A stretch of DNA of 64,000 bases, taken from positions 1-64,000 of the forward strand of contig CAWUKT010000025.1 in the NCBI GenBank assembly GCA_963923035.1. The letters run 5' to 3'. Each line of letters begins with the position of its first letter. Positions within the stretch are counted from its first letter, which is position 1. Origin of the DNA: CAWUKT01 sp963923035. GTDB taxonomy: Bacteria; Bacteroidota; Bacteroidia; J057; JADKCL01. The translations under genes and the position numbers were made by a program. Shown here piece after piece: positions 26,986-35,714 of the stretch. The notes under the pieces were generated by a model. The model was not told where the DNA came from. It searched no databases and saw only the letters and a list, made by a program, of their open reading frames with translations.

Positions 26986-27234
26986 GTGGGAAAAAGAAAC
27001 GTTCGGATCCGCCGCCATGAACTGAAGCGGAGATTGCAGGAAATCAAAGGTGAAACCGTCCATGTCATCATGCTGGAAGGAACGACGTATGCGGGGAAAT
27101 GCATGGAGGTGAAGCCCGATGCCCTGGTCATTCGGGACGCAAATGCCCGGTGGACCAGCCTGCGCCGCCACACCCATACCCTCCCACTCTCCGACATCCT
27201 GGAAGTGATATTTGACAAAGTCACCGATTACTGA
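26986..27234 (+). CDS. Small Sm-like (LSm fold) protein upstream of recN
   Basis: 82 residues from a GTG start. A basic helix at the N-terminus (R-I-R-R-H-E-L-K-R-R-L) is followed by five short strands in the Sm order: G-E-T-V-H-V-I-M-L, T-T-Y-A-G-K-C-M-E-V, D-A-L-V-I-R-D, then H-T-L-P-L-S-D-I-L-E-V-I-F. This layout, and the P-L-S-D-I-x-x-V end, resemble Hfq/Sm-type RNA-binding folds. The identification is by pattern only. recN begins 2 nt after its stop, so the two genes are translationally linked. An RNA-binding or repair-linked role is possible. Confidence 0.7.
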   Translation: MGKRNVRIRRHELKRRLQEIKGETVHVIMLEGTTYAGKCMEVKPDALVIRDANARWTSLRRHTHTLPLSDILEVIFDKVTDY

Positions 27235-27236
27235 AC

Positions 27237-28964
27237 ATGCTTGCCAAGCTATACATCCGCAATTTCGCCCTGATCGAAGAACTGGAAATTCAGTTGGGGG
27301 CTGGGTTCAATATCCTGACCGGTGAGACCGGCGCCGGAAAGTCCTTGTTACTGGGTGCCATTGGGTTGATCCTCGGCCGTCGGGTGGACTATTCGATGAT
27401 TTTTGATCCGGGGAAAAAATGCATTGTGGAGGCCAGTTTTGCCCACCTTCCGGTGGGCATCCGCTCCGAATTGTCGGGCCACGATGCCTTTGACCTCGAA
27501 GACGGCGACCTCGACGACCAGGGCCATCACCAGATCACCATTCGCCGCGAGGCCGCTTCCTCCGGCAAGTCCCGCGCCTTCATCAACGATACACCCGTTT
27601 CCCTGGCCATTCTGCGCGAAGTCACCTCCCTCCTCGTCGACCTGCACGGCCAGCACGAAAACCAACGGCTGCTCTCGCCTGATTTCCAACTCCGGCTCCT
27701 CGACCAATACGCCGAAACCGCCCCCGCGGCCAAAGCATTCGGCCAATTGCTCCGCCAGGCCAATCAACTGCGGAAAGAAATTGCCGAAATGGAACAGGAA
27801 GAGCGCAATGCCCGGGAACAGCAGGACTTTTTCCGCTTCCAATTGAAGGAGTTGAAAGATGCCCGCCTCGATCCGGAGGAAGAGGAAGGCCTGGAACAAC
27901 AGCTGGAGCTGTTGCAAAATGCCGAAGAAGTCGAGCAATCCTTGTCCCAAGCCACGCAGGGCCTGTACGACGACGAAATGTCGCTCTACAACCGCCTCTC
28001 GGAGCTGCTCGCTCCCTTGGAAAATGTCGCCCACCTCGACCCGCGCATCAAGGAGCAGGTCGATCGCCTGAACGAATTCAGCTACGGCCTCGAAGATGCC
28101 GCCCGCGAATTGACGCGCGTCAGCGACAGCATCGAAACCGATCCGGCGACCCTCCACGAAGTCGCCGAACGTGTTGACCTCCTCAACCGGCTCAAAATGA
28201 AGTATTCGGTGCGGAGCATTGCCGAATTGGTGGAAGTCCGGGACGAATACGCCGAAAAGGTGGGCCGCTTCGAATCCTTGGGACAGGACATCGCCGGTCG
28301 CCAAACCCAATTGGAAAAGATCGGAAAGCAATTGGTGCAGCAGGGAAAAGAGCTGGAGAAAAAGCGGCAGGCGGTGACGAAAAAATTGAAGGGAGAAATC
28401 GATGGGCTGCTGAAAGAAGTTGGGCTGGAAAATGCCGCCTTCGAAGTGGCTGTTGAACGCACGCTGGATCCAAAAGGTTCCCTGACCATCGGGAAGGAAA
28501 CGCTGCGCCCGACGCCGTCGGGCATCAATACGGTCGAATTTCGCATTCGAACCAATAAGGGCATGCCCATGGGCAGCCTGAATGCCACTGCCTCAGGCGG
28601 TGAAGTGTCGCGGGTGATGCTGGCCATCAAAGCTGCCCTGGCCGCCAAGGCCGAGCTGTCCGTGCTCATCTTCGATGAAATCGACACCGGCATCAGCGGT
28701 GAAGTCGCCAACAAGGTGGGCCGCGTCATGCAGAAGCTCTCCGCCAATTACCAACTCATTGCCATCACCCACCTTCCTCAAATTGCTGGCAAGGGCCACC
28801 ACCACTTCAAATTGTACAAGGAAGTCCAGGGCGAACGGACCACGTCCAGTATCCGGCCCCTGGAAGGCGATGCCCGCGTTCTGGAACTGGCCGAAATGCT
28901 CAGTGGAGAACCGCCGAGCGAATCTGCCATCCGGAATGCCCGCGAGTTGATCTCTACACAATAA
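27237..28964 (+). CDS. recN: DNA repair protein RecN
   Basis: 575 residues, SMC-like ATPase for double-strand-break repair. It begins L-Y-I-R-N-F-A-L-I-E with Walker A G-E-T-G-A-G-K-S at 29-36. Two long coiled-coil arms (about 160-370) are rich in Glu/Gln/Leu. The C-terminal head has the signature A-S-G-G-E-V-S-R-V-M-L-A-I-K and Walker B L-I-F-D-E-I-D-T-G-I-S-G, then I-A-I-T-H-L-P-Q-I-A. Slightly longer than E. coli RecN (553), with the extra length in the arms. It follows the Sm-like gene by 2 nt and ends at a bidirectional terminator. Confidence 0.96.
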   Translation: MLAKLYIRNFALIEELEIQLGAGFNILTGETGAGKSLLLGAIGLILGRRVDYSMIFDPGKKCIVEASFAHLPVGIRSELSGHDAFDLEDGDLDDQGHHQITIRREAASSGKSRAFINDTPVSLAILREVTSLLVDLHGQHENQRLLSPDFQLRLLDQYAETAPAAKAFGQLLRQANQLRKEIAEMEQEERNAREQQDFFRFQLKELKDARLDPEEEEGLEQQLELLQNAEEVEQSLSQATQGLYDDEMSLYNRLSELLAPLENVAHLDPRIKEQVDRLNEFSYGLEDAARELTRVSDSIETDPATLHEVAERVDLLNRLKMKYSVRSIAELVEVRDEYAEKVGRFESLGQDIAGRQTQLEKIGKQLVQQGKELEKKRQAVTKKLKGEIDGLLKEVGLENAAFEVAVERTLDPKGSLTIGKETLRPTPSGINTVEFRIRTNKGMPMGSLNATASGGEVSRVMLAIKAALAAKAELSVLIFDEIDTGISGEVANKVGRVMQKLSANYQLIAITHLPQIAGKGHHHFKLYKEVQGERTTSSIRPLEGDARVLELAEMLSGEPPSESAIRNARELISTQ

Positions 28965-28978
28965 AGGCGTTCCCAAAA

Positions 28979-29015
28979 AAGAAGCGGGCCAAGGATTTCA
29001 CCTGGCCCGCTTCTT
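28979..29015. terminator. Strong bidirectional terminator between recN and a T9SS gene
   Basis: Perfect 13-bp inverted repeat (AAGAAGCGGGCCA ... TGGCCCGCTTCTT, 11-nt loop), with A-run on the left and TTTT on the right, so it can work on both strands for the convergent genes. Confidence 0.9.
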
Positions 29016-29033
29016 TTTATTCCTATTGTTCCG

Positions 29034-30833
29034 TTACAGCTTCACAATTTTCAATACGGCACTGCCGTCCTCTCCCCTTACCCGAACCGAGTAAACCCCG
29101 GGGGCCAGATCGCCCATGTCAAGCTGGAGGTAGCGCTGGCCTTTCCATTGGCTCGTTTGCAGAACCCTTCCCTGGAGGTCCACAATTTCGACCTCTAATT
29201 CCCACATGACTTTCCCAAATTCAAGTTTCAAAACCTGTCCCACCGGATTGGGGAAGGCCTCAACAGTCGTGCCCAACGTATTCCGGGAGCCAATTCCGAG
29301 GGTAATGTCGATGCATTCAGAACGAATGGTGCATCCATTCAGGGTCACATCCACCGCAAAACTACCCGTGGAGGTAATGGCGAAGGTCTGCCCGGTCTGC
29401 CCCGCAATCGGCTGGCCGGAAATGCAATCTATCCACTGGTAAGTCGCTCCATTCTGAATGGCGATCAATACCCCACTGTTGTTGGTGACGGCATTGTCGA
29501 CATTGGAAACGGCCAGCTCGGTGGTGACGATGCTGTCACATCCGGCCGTCGTGGAGAGCGTGTCCACGTAGACCCCGGCGGTGGTTTGGAAGGCCCCTCC
29601 GACAAGAATGGAATCGCCCGAGCAAATGGTATCGTTCACCGAGGCACTCGCCGGAGCCAGCACCGTCAAGGTCGTCGTGACGGTACTGTCACACCCGTTT
29701 CCAGCCGTCAGGACATCCGTATAGGTCCCGGCCGTGGTCTGGAAAGCGCCGCCTACAAACAAGCTGTCGCCCTGGCAAATCGATGCCGAAGCGCTGCTCT
29801 GGCTGCTGGGAAGGACCGTCAGCGTCGTTTCGACCGTACTGTCACAACCCGCGGGGGTGGTAAAGACATCGGTGTAAACACCGGAAGTAGTTTGGAACGC
29901 CCCTCCCACAAACAGGCTGTCCCCATCACAAATGATCGCACCACCAATTATCACAGGACTGGGATTGACGGTCAAATCGGTGATGATGATTGAATCGCAA
30001 CCGCCGTTGTCGGTGAGGGAATCGGTGTACAATCCGCTCGAGGTCTGGAAGCCACCGCCCACGAAGAGGCTGTCTCCATCGCAGATGGAGGCGCTGGCAT
30101 TGGTGGTCGTCGGCGAACATCCCGGAGCGGCCGTGATGGTCACATCGTCGATGGAGAAGGCCGGATCCGCTCCCGTGGTGGAAATATTGTTCACAAATCG
30201 GAATCCGAAGCGCAAAGTGGGCTGGTTGTCGAACGCCGGATTGGTGACCGTCTGCTGAATCCAACTGACCTGCCCAAAATAACTCGAAATCGGTGCTGTC
30301 ACCTGGGTCCATGAGGTTCCGCCATTGGTGCTGTAATGGAGCTCACCAATTGAAAATGAAGACATGGCTCCTATCCACCAAAAGGTCAGCGTCACATTGG
30401 TCCGCCCCACGGTGTTCACATCGTTGGTCATTCGCGCGAAATTGCTTTCGGCCCCCTGACAGGTGCCATCCGCCGGTTGGTAGTTGGCGTTCAGGACATT
30501 GTCGTTAGCCGCTTCGTCGGCCAGCAGGTGCAGGTAATTTCCGTTGGCATTCGAGATGGTCATCGGCTGAGGAGGGGTATTGGCTACCGTGAATGTAAAT
30601 GGAAAGCCAAGACAAATCAGCGTGCCCGATCCTCCTACATAGGTACTGTTAATGACCCAATCGTTGAACCCTCCGGGATTACCGCCCAGATCGGTGGTAT
30701 TGAGGGTAAAAGAGGTGGGAGTGCCTTCAAAATCTTCAAAAAAGAGGGTGTCCTGGGCGGAAAGGGTAAAAAATCCTCCGCAACCAAGCAACAGCAAGAG
30801 GGTAAGCGTAAATTTTGAGGTGTTGATTTTCAT
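29034..30833 (-). CDS. T9SS surface protein with four GCDS-type Cys repeats
   Basis: 599 residues from ATG 30833, which opens the signal peptide; an ATG 24 nt upstream would only extend it. Residues 35-235 form a beta-jelly-roll domain (E-G-T-P-T-S-F-T-L-N-T...F-S-I-D-D-V-T-I) as in secreted proteases and MAM-like proteins. Four repeats of about 47 residues follow (about 245-440), each C-x-G-D-S-L/I-F/L-V-G-G-x-F-Q-T-x-x-G-x-Y-x-D ... G-C-D-S. A PKD-like piece (Y-Q-W-I-D-C) and the T9SS sorting domain close the protein. The repeats probably form a stalk; an enzymatic role is not suggested. Confidence 0.85.
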   Translation of the reverse strand: MKINTSKFTLTLLLLLGCGGFFTLSAQDTLFFEDFEGTPTSFTLNTTDLGGNPGGFNDWVINSTYVGGSGTLICLGFPFTFTVANTPPQPMTISNANGNYLHLLADEAANDNVLNANYQPADGTCQGAESNFARMTNDVNTVGRTNVTLTFWWIGAMSSFSIGELHYSTNGGTSWTQVTAPISSYFGQVSWIQQTVTNPAFDNQPTLRFGFRFVNNISTTGADPAFSIDDVTITAAPGCSPTTTNASASICDGDSLFVGGGFQTSSGLYTDSLTDNGGCDSIIITDLTVNPSPVIIGGAIICDGDSLFVGGAFQTTSGVYTDVFTTPAGCDSTVETTLTVLPSSQSSASASICQGDSLFVGGAFQTTAGTYTDVLTAGNGCDSTVTTTLTVLAPASASVNDTICSGDSILVGGAFQTTAGVYVDTLSTTAGCDSIVTTELAVSNVDNAVTNNSGVLIAIQNGATYQWIDCISGQPIAGQTGQTFAITSTGSFAVDVTLNGCTIRSECIDITLGIGSRNTLGTTVEAFPNPVGQVLKLEFGKVMWELEVEIVDLQGRVLQTSQWKGQRYLQLDMGDLAPGVYSVRVRGEDGSAVLKIVKL

Positions 30834-31088
30834 ACGTTTTGCAAGTGACTGTCCCAATAAGGTAATAAAAAGAAAGGTGGAGACAAGGGGATGAAATAGT
30901 TTACCGGAGGAAATGAAATGGCTGGGAAAAGGGAAGGTCGGGAAAAGAGGGGGTAGAAATCATTCGGGCAAGCCGGGCCAGGGGATTTAGCCCCGAAAAG
31001 GCAACTATCAGTTTACACCAAAAATAAACATACTATTGCCATATAGGTCAGACTTACTATCAAAAAGCTCCGAAAACGGAGCGAAATG
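30834..31088. other. Intergenic region upstream of the Cys-repeat protein gene
   Basis: About 250 bp of AT-richer DNA between the minus-strand start at 30833 and the repeat array. It contains no coding frame with normal composition. No clear -7/-33 pair was identified for either direction. Confidence 0.3.
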
Positions 31089-31383
31089 GTGGAAGGTTGG
31101 TTAGGATTGGTGGAAACTTGGATAGTTTTTGTAGAAACTTCCGTATCGGGAGTGGAAACTTCCATGTTTTTGGTGGAAAGTTGGGCCCGATCAGTCGAAG
31201 TTTCTACCGATCGTGCCCGTTATGGGAGTGTCATTGGTAGAAGTTTCGACAAATGGGGCCCAACTTTCTATGTTTTGGGTGGAAGCGTGGACCAATTTGG
31301 TGGAAAGTCGCAGCTCCGCCGTGGAACGGCCGGGCTACTCAATAGAAGGTCCTAGCATTTCCAGGGAGGGCCGCGCCAGGAAA
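31089..31383. repeat. Degenerate 21-bp tandem repeat array, about 14 units (locus B)
   Basis: Units begin at 31089, 31110, 31131, 31152, 31173, 31194, (31215), then after a 1-nt slip at 31237, (31258), 31279, 31300, 31321, 31342 and 31363. Consensus is GTGGAAACTT followed by 11 variable bases; bracketed units are poorly conserved. Translated, it is a heptad Val-Glu-(Thr/Ser)-x-x-x-x, but the slip and a stop break the frame, and codon use is unlike the genes nearby. It lies upstream of tmk. Confidence 0.8.
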
Positions 31384-31518
31384 GTAAAAGGGTGAAGCTC
31401 CACCGTGCAAACTTCCTCTCTTGAGCCGGAAAAGAGAGGGGGCGCCGTCCAGGCCGCCATTTTTTAAGCTCCCTTTTTCCCATTGAAAACTCCCTTCCCG
31501 CCCTTCTAATATTCTTCC

Positions 31519-31526
31519 TAATTTAG
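31519..31526 (+). promoter_or_regulatory. Candidate -7 element of tmk
   Basis: TAATTTAG, a near match to TAnnTTTG, 4 nt before the tmk ATG. Same spacing as at 26974 and 59487, consistent with a leaderless mRNA. Confidence 0.4.
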
Positions 31527-31530
31527 CCGC

Positions 31531-32175
31531 ATGAGTTCATCCCCCCAACGCGGTCAATTCATCGTCTTTGAAGGCATCGATGGCAGTGGCAAATCCACGC
31601 AGGTGCGCCGACTCGCCCAACGCCTGGAATCTGAAGGCTTGTCCGTTCATACGACCTTTGAACCGACCAAATACCGCATTGGCTCCATCCTGCGCCGGAT
31701 TCTCACCGGCCAGGAGCACGCGCATGAGGCCACCATCGCGGCGCTGTTTTCAGCCGATCGGCTGGACCATATCCACCATCCCGACTACGGGATGGACGGA
31801 CTCCTGGACCGTGGGACCACGGTCATTTGCGACCGCTACCTCTTTTCTTCCTACGCCTACAATACCCAATCCACTCCCCTCCAGTGGGTCTACCAATTGA
31901 ATGCTGAAGCGGCGGAGGCCCTCCCCGCCGACCTGACCATTTTCCTCGACCTCCCTCCTGCGGTCGCCATGGAGCGCATCCAGCAGAACCGAACCAGCGT
32001 CGACCACTACGAATCCCTGGACACCCTCCAAGGCGTCTATGACCGGTACCAGCAGGCATTTTCGGAAAAGGGGAAGCCGGAAAAAATTCACCGCATCGAC
32101 GCCCAACTGGACATGGATGCGGTGAGTGAATTGATTTGGGAGCGGGTCACGCCCCTGTTTACCACCAACGCTTAG
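31531..32175 (+). CDS. tmk: Thymidylate kinase
   Basis: 214 residues, dTMP + ATP to dTDP + ADP in DNA precursor synthesis. P-loop G-I-D-G-S-G-K-S at 15-22, dTMP-binding E-P-T motif after strand 2, and the D-R-Y motif (C-D-R-Y-L-F-S-S-Y-A-Y) of the family are intact. The lid region is short (Q-Q-N-R-T-S). The stop TAG overlaps the fhs stop on the other strand by 3 bases, so the convergent genes share their ends. Confidence 0.95.
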   Translation: MSSSPQRGQFIVFEGIDGSGKSTQVRRLAQRLESEGLSVHTTFEPTKYRIGSILRRILTGQEHAHEATIAALFSADRLDHIHHPDYGMDGLLDRGTTVICDRYLFSSYAYNTQSTPLQWVYQLNAEAAEALPADLTIFLDLPPAVAMERIQQNRTSVDHYESLDTLQGVYDRYQQAFSEKGKPEKIHRIDAQLDMDAVSELIWERVTPLFTTNA

Positions 32176-33860
32176 AACAAACCGGTGATCTGACCGTCGG
32201 CGTCGATGTCGATTTTTTCGGCACTGGGCGTGCTTGGGAGACCCGGCATCCGCAACATATTTCCGAGGATCGGAATCACGAATCCTGCCCCCGCTGCAAT
32301 TTCGATTTCCCGCACCGTCATTTCGAAGCCTTCCGGCCGTCCCAGCAGTTTGGGGTTGTCGGAAAATGAGCTCTGGGTCTTGGCCATGCAAACCGGGAGC
32401 TTTTCGAGGCCCAGGCGGTTGATCCGCTTGATGTTCAGCCGGGCCTTCGGCTGGAAGACCACCGATCCGGCTCCGTAGACCTTCTTGGCGACGGCTTCGA
32501 TTTTGTTCGCGACCGAATCTTCCCAATCGTAGATCGGCTGGTAACGGCCGGTAAATCCATTGACGGCGGCGACGACTTCGGAGGCGAGGTCCTTCATACC
32601 AGCTCCGCCGTGCTCCCAACCTTCCGCGATGGCCACCCGGGCACCCAATGATTCCACGTGGGCCTTCAGCCAATCGAGTTCTTCCTGGGTATCGCTGACA
32701 AAGCGGTTGATGGACACCACGGCCGGAACGCCGTAGAGATTGATGTTCTCGAGGTGCTTTTCGAGGTTGACGACGCCCTTTTTCAGTGCTTCCAGATCGG
32801 GCTGCTTCAAATCCGCCAGGGGCTTGCCGCCGTGGTACTTGAGCGCGCGCACCGTGGCCACCAGCACAATGGCGCGGGGAGACAGGCCCGCATAGCCACA
32901 TTTGATATTGAGGAACTTTTCGGCGCCGAGATCGGCGCCAAAACCGGCCTCGGTCACGACGTAATCGCTGAGGCTCAGGCCCATCTTGGTCGCGATGACC
33001 GAATTGGTGCCCTGGGCGATATTGGCGAAGGGGCCGCCGTGGATGATGGCGGGATTGCCTTCAAGGGTCTGGACGAGGTTGGGCTTGATGGCGTCTTTGA
33101 GGAGCGCCGTCATGGCACCGTGGGCATTCAAATCCCGGGCGTAGACCGCTTTGCGGTCATAGGTATCGCCGATATAGATATTGCCAATCTTCTCCTTGAG
33201 GTCGGCCAGGTCCTTGGCCAGGCACAAGATGGCCATGATTTCGGAGGCCGCCGTGATGTTAAAGCCTTCTTCCCGGGGAACGCCGCCGCTTTTTCCGCCC
33301 AACCCTACCACAATGTTCCGCAACGACCGGTCATTCATGTCCATCACCCGCTTCCACACCACCGTCCGCGGATCAATCCCCAGGCTCCGCTTGGAGTTCT
33401 GGATATTGTTGTCGATCAACGCTGAAAGCAGATTGTTTGCCTTTTCGATGGCAGAAAAATCCCCGGTAAAGTGGAGGTTGATTTCCTCCATGGGCACGAC
33501 CTGGGAATAGCCTCCGCCAGCCGCTCCTCCTTTGATGCCAAATACCGGCCCCAGAGAAGGTTCCCGCAGGACCACCATCGCCTGTTCGCCGATCTGGTTC
33601 AGGCCCTCCGTCAATCCAATGGACGTCGTGGTCTTGCCCTCACCGGCCGGTGTGGGCGTGATGGCAGTTACCAGGACCATTTTCCCATTTCCCGCTTTCT
33701 CCTCATCAATCAAATTCAGGGGGAGTTTGGCTTTGTAGCGGCCATACATCTCGATCCCATCTTCTTCAATGCCGAGGTTGTGGGCAATGTTGCGGATGGG
33801 CTGCATAGAAGCCGCCTGGGCGATCTCAAGATCGCTGAGGTAGGTCTTTTGAGTAGACAT
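32172..33860 (-). CDS. fhs: Formate--tetrahydrofolate ligase
   Basis: 562 residues, normal for the family. Makes 10-formyl-THF from formate, THF and ATP in one-carbon metabolism. P-loop T-P-A-G-E-G-K-T-T-T at about 70-79, followed by the conserved E-P-S-L-G-P-V-F-G-I-K-G-G-A-A-G-G-G-Y-S substrate-site segment, and the later T-E-A-G-F-G-A-D-L-G-A-E-K motif. The C-terminal end is intact. Single gene, convergent with tmk. In an aerobic heterotroph it probably supplies purine and formyl-Met synthesis. Confidence 0.96.
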   Translation of the reverse strand: MSTQKTYLSDLEIAQAASMQPIRNIAHNLGIEEDGIEMYGRYKAKLPLNLIDEEKAGNGKMVLVTAITPTPAGEGKTTTSIGLTEGLNQIGEQAMVVLREPSLGPVFGIKGGAAGGGYSQVVPMEEINLHFTGDFSAIEKANNLLSALIDNNIQNSKRSLGIDPRTVVWKRVMDMNDRSLRNIVVGLGGKSGGVPREEGFNITAASEIMAILCLAKDLADLKEKIGNIYIGDTYDRKAVYARDLNAHGAMTALLKDAIKPNLVQTLEGNPAIIHGGPFANIAQGTNSVIATKMGLSLSDYVVTEAGFGADLGAEKFLNIKCGYAGLSPRAIVLVATVRALKYHGGKPLADLKQPDLEALKKGVVNLEKHLENINLYGVPAVVSINRFVSDTQEELDWLKAHVESLGARVAIAEGWEHGGAGMKDLASEVVAAVNGFTGRYQPIYDWEDSVANKIEAVAKKVYGAGSVVFQPKARLNIKRINRLGLEKLPVCMAKTQSSFSDNPKLLGRPEGFEMTVREIEIAAGAGFVIPILGNMLRMPGLPSTPSAEKIDIDADGQITGLF

Positions 33861-33933
33861 AATCAGATTTTAGGATTCACACGCGGCCAAGATAGGTCTT
33901 TTTAGCCCGATCGTCAATGGACCTAAATATGAA

Positions 33934-33960
33934 AAGGAGGAAACCGTCGGCTTCCTCCTT
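33934..33960 (-). terminator. Terminator after the S74 chaperone protein gene
   Basis: Stem AAGGAGGAA/TTCCTCCTT with an inner CCG/CGG extension, 25 nt after the minus-strand stop at 33985. The transcript then runs into TTCATATTTAG. Confidence 0.7.
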
Positions 33961-33984
33961 ACAACTATGAGAAACGAGAATGTA

Positions 33985-35433
33985 TTACTTGGACTTGGTG
34001 ATGATCATGCGCTTGACGTCGACTTCTTTGCCATCGGCGATGAGGGCGTAGAGGTACATGCCAGCGCCAAACAGGTTGCCGTCGAGCTGGTAAGCGCTTT
34101 CACCTCGGTCGGTGATGGCCGCTTCGAGGACCTGGTTGCCCTGCATATCATAAATGTAAAGGGTGGCATTGTTGACGGAGGACGGCAGGTAGTAGCCAAT
34201 CTCAGTCACGCTCTCAAACGGATTCGGGTTGTTCTGGTACAGCTTGGGGAGGAGTTCCTGGCTGCCGGTCTCGTCGCGGGTAAACTTGGACACCTGCTGC
34301 TGGAGCTCTTCGATGAGGGCTTTTTGCTCCTCGATCTGGACCTGCTGCTCCTGGATGGCTTTGACCAGAATCGGGCTCATGAGCGCATAGTTGATGCCCA
34401 TGCGGGTGTCTTCGGTAACTTTTACCGGGACCAATTCGCCTTCTTCGTTCAATTCGAAGTCTTCAGCCGGATCGTAAACGATGTCCGGGAGGATCTCATT
34501 GACTTCCTGCGCGATCAGACCAACCTGGGTGCCTTTTTCGGGCTGGGCCTTCCAATCGTAGGTGACCGGACGGAGGTCCATGACTTCGTTCAGACCGTAG
34601 GTAGCGTCCTGGATATTGGTTTTGTCGCGGCGGTCAGAGGTCTGGATCACCCCGTTGGTGGCGAAGACGTCGTCCCAGCGGAAGGTGGCGTTTCCGAGGT
34701 CACGGGAATTGTTGACGGAAGGAACAATGGTCGAAGAACTGGTGGTGACGAAGCCACCGCCATCTTCAAAGTATTCTACGGAGCCAAACCGAACCCGGCC
34801 GTTCACGAAGAGGCGTTCGGTGGTCAGCGGGGTTCCGCCGATGCCGACATTGCCATTGCTTTCGATCTGCATGCGGGTCACAGGTGCCGCCGTGGGAGAA
34901 CTGCCATAGTTGAACAGCAGGCGGTTGTTGGAGCTGGTACCGCCCCAAACAATCGCGAGGTCCCGGGTGGTGGAATTCCGCTCGATCAGGTTGAAGATGC
35001 CAAAGTTCTGGTTCCATTGGATCCGTTTGCCGTAGACACTCGCGCCGATTCCGGCGGGGCCGGAACCGATGCCGATCCACTTGGCCGTGCTGGAGATATT
35101 GCCGAAGCCACCGGCCTCGAGGTGACCCAGGTTGTTGTTCGAGCCAAAAGGACGGAACAAAGCAAGGGCGTTGCTGGTATTGGAACGGGCAACGTCAAAA
35201 ACTTGCTGACCATTGAAGGAGATCCCGAAGGAAGTCGAAGACCCATTGGGGAAGCGAATGGTATAATCATCCTGAACATCAAAGCGAACATCTCGACCGT
35301 CAAAGACTGTAAATTGACCGGCCAAATCGCCATCGTCAAGATTTAAGACTTCAAAAGTTCCAGTTTGGGCATAAGATTTTCCTGCCCCCAGGAGGAGAAG
35401 GACTCCCAGGCAGAAGATTAGAGACTTTTTCAT
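33985..35433 (-). CDS. T9SS surface protein with intramolecular chaperone (S74) domain
   Basis: 482 residues from the ATG at 35433, which starts the signal peptide (M-K-K-S-L-I-F...K-S-Y-A-Q); the frame extends 22 codons upstream without signal character. A beta-rich N-terminal part has G-N-V-G-I-G-G-T-P motifs seen in tail-fibre-like proteins. At about 275-390 is an endosialidase-type S74 chaperone: S-D-R-R-D-K-T-N-I-Q start, V-G-L-I-A-Q-E-V-N-E core, and a coiled coil of Gln/Glu heptads. Such domains trimerise a beta-stalk and then usually self-cleave at a Ser. A T9SS sorting domain closes the chain, so trimeric display on the surface is likely. Confidence 0.88.
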   Translation of the reverse strand: MKKSLIFCLGVLLLLGAGKSYAQTGTFEVLNLDDGDLAGQFTVFDGRDVRFDVQDDYTIRFPNGSSTSFGISFNGQQVFDVARSNTSNALALFRPFGSNNNLGHLEAGGFGNISSTAKWIGIGSGPAGIGASVYGKRIQWNQNFGIFNLIERNSTTRDLAIVWGGTSSNNRLLFNYGSSPTAAPVTRMQIESNGNVGIGGTPLTTERLFVNGRVRFGSVEYFEDGGGFVTTSSSTIVPSVNNSRDLGNATFRWDDVFATNGVIQTSDRRDKTNIQDATYGLNEVMDLRPVTYDWKAQPEKGTQVGLIAQEVNEILPDIVYDPAEDFELNEEGELVPVKVTEDTRMGINYALMSPILVKAIQEQQVQIEEQKALIEELQQQVSKFTRDETGSQELLPKLYQNNPNPFESVTEIGYYLPSSVNNATLYIYDMQGNQVLEAAITDRGESAYQLDGNLFGAGMYLYALIADGKEVDVKRMIITKSK

Positions 35434-35714
35434 GATGTAAAAAGAGTGAGTTGAGGGTAAAAATTGCCGAAAAATTGATTGAATCTCGAGAACTGACAAG
35501 AACTGGCGGTTCCTGTCTTGGGCATGCTAAATGGAGAACGGTGAATAGCCCTACTTGTTCGACCAATACACTTAAAGATTCGACAAAAATTAATTAATTA
35601 ACGATTAGTTCACTTTGGTTCCTTCATTTTTCCTTGCCTTCCATTAAACCATTTCCCTTCTCCCCCATCTAAGGGTTGTTTAAAACGTAAATCATCAACC
35701 CTCATTTATTTAAC

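Noticed and set aside
31086..31355. 89-codon frame across the 21-bp repeats as a real gene
   Set aside because: The heptad theme changes frame at the 1-nt slip, and no promoter or codon bias supports translation.
31089..31383. CRISPR array
   Set aside because: Units are direct, adjacent and degenerate with 21-bp period; there are no separate conserved repeats with unique spacers and no cas genes.
33985..35433. Prophage remnant (tail-fibre-like S74 protein)
   Set aside because: The protein has a signal peptide and T9SS sorting domain and no phage genes are adjacent; it is a cellular surface protein.
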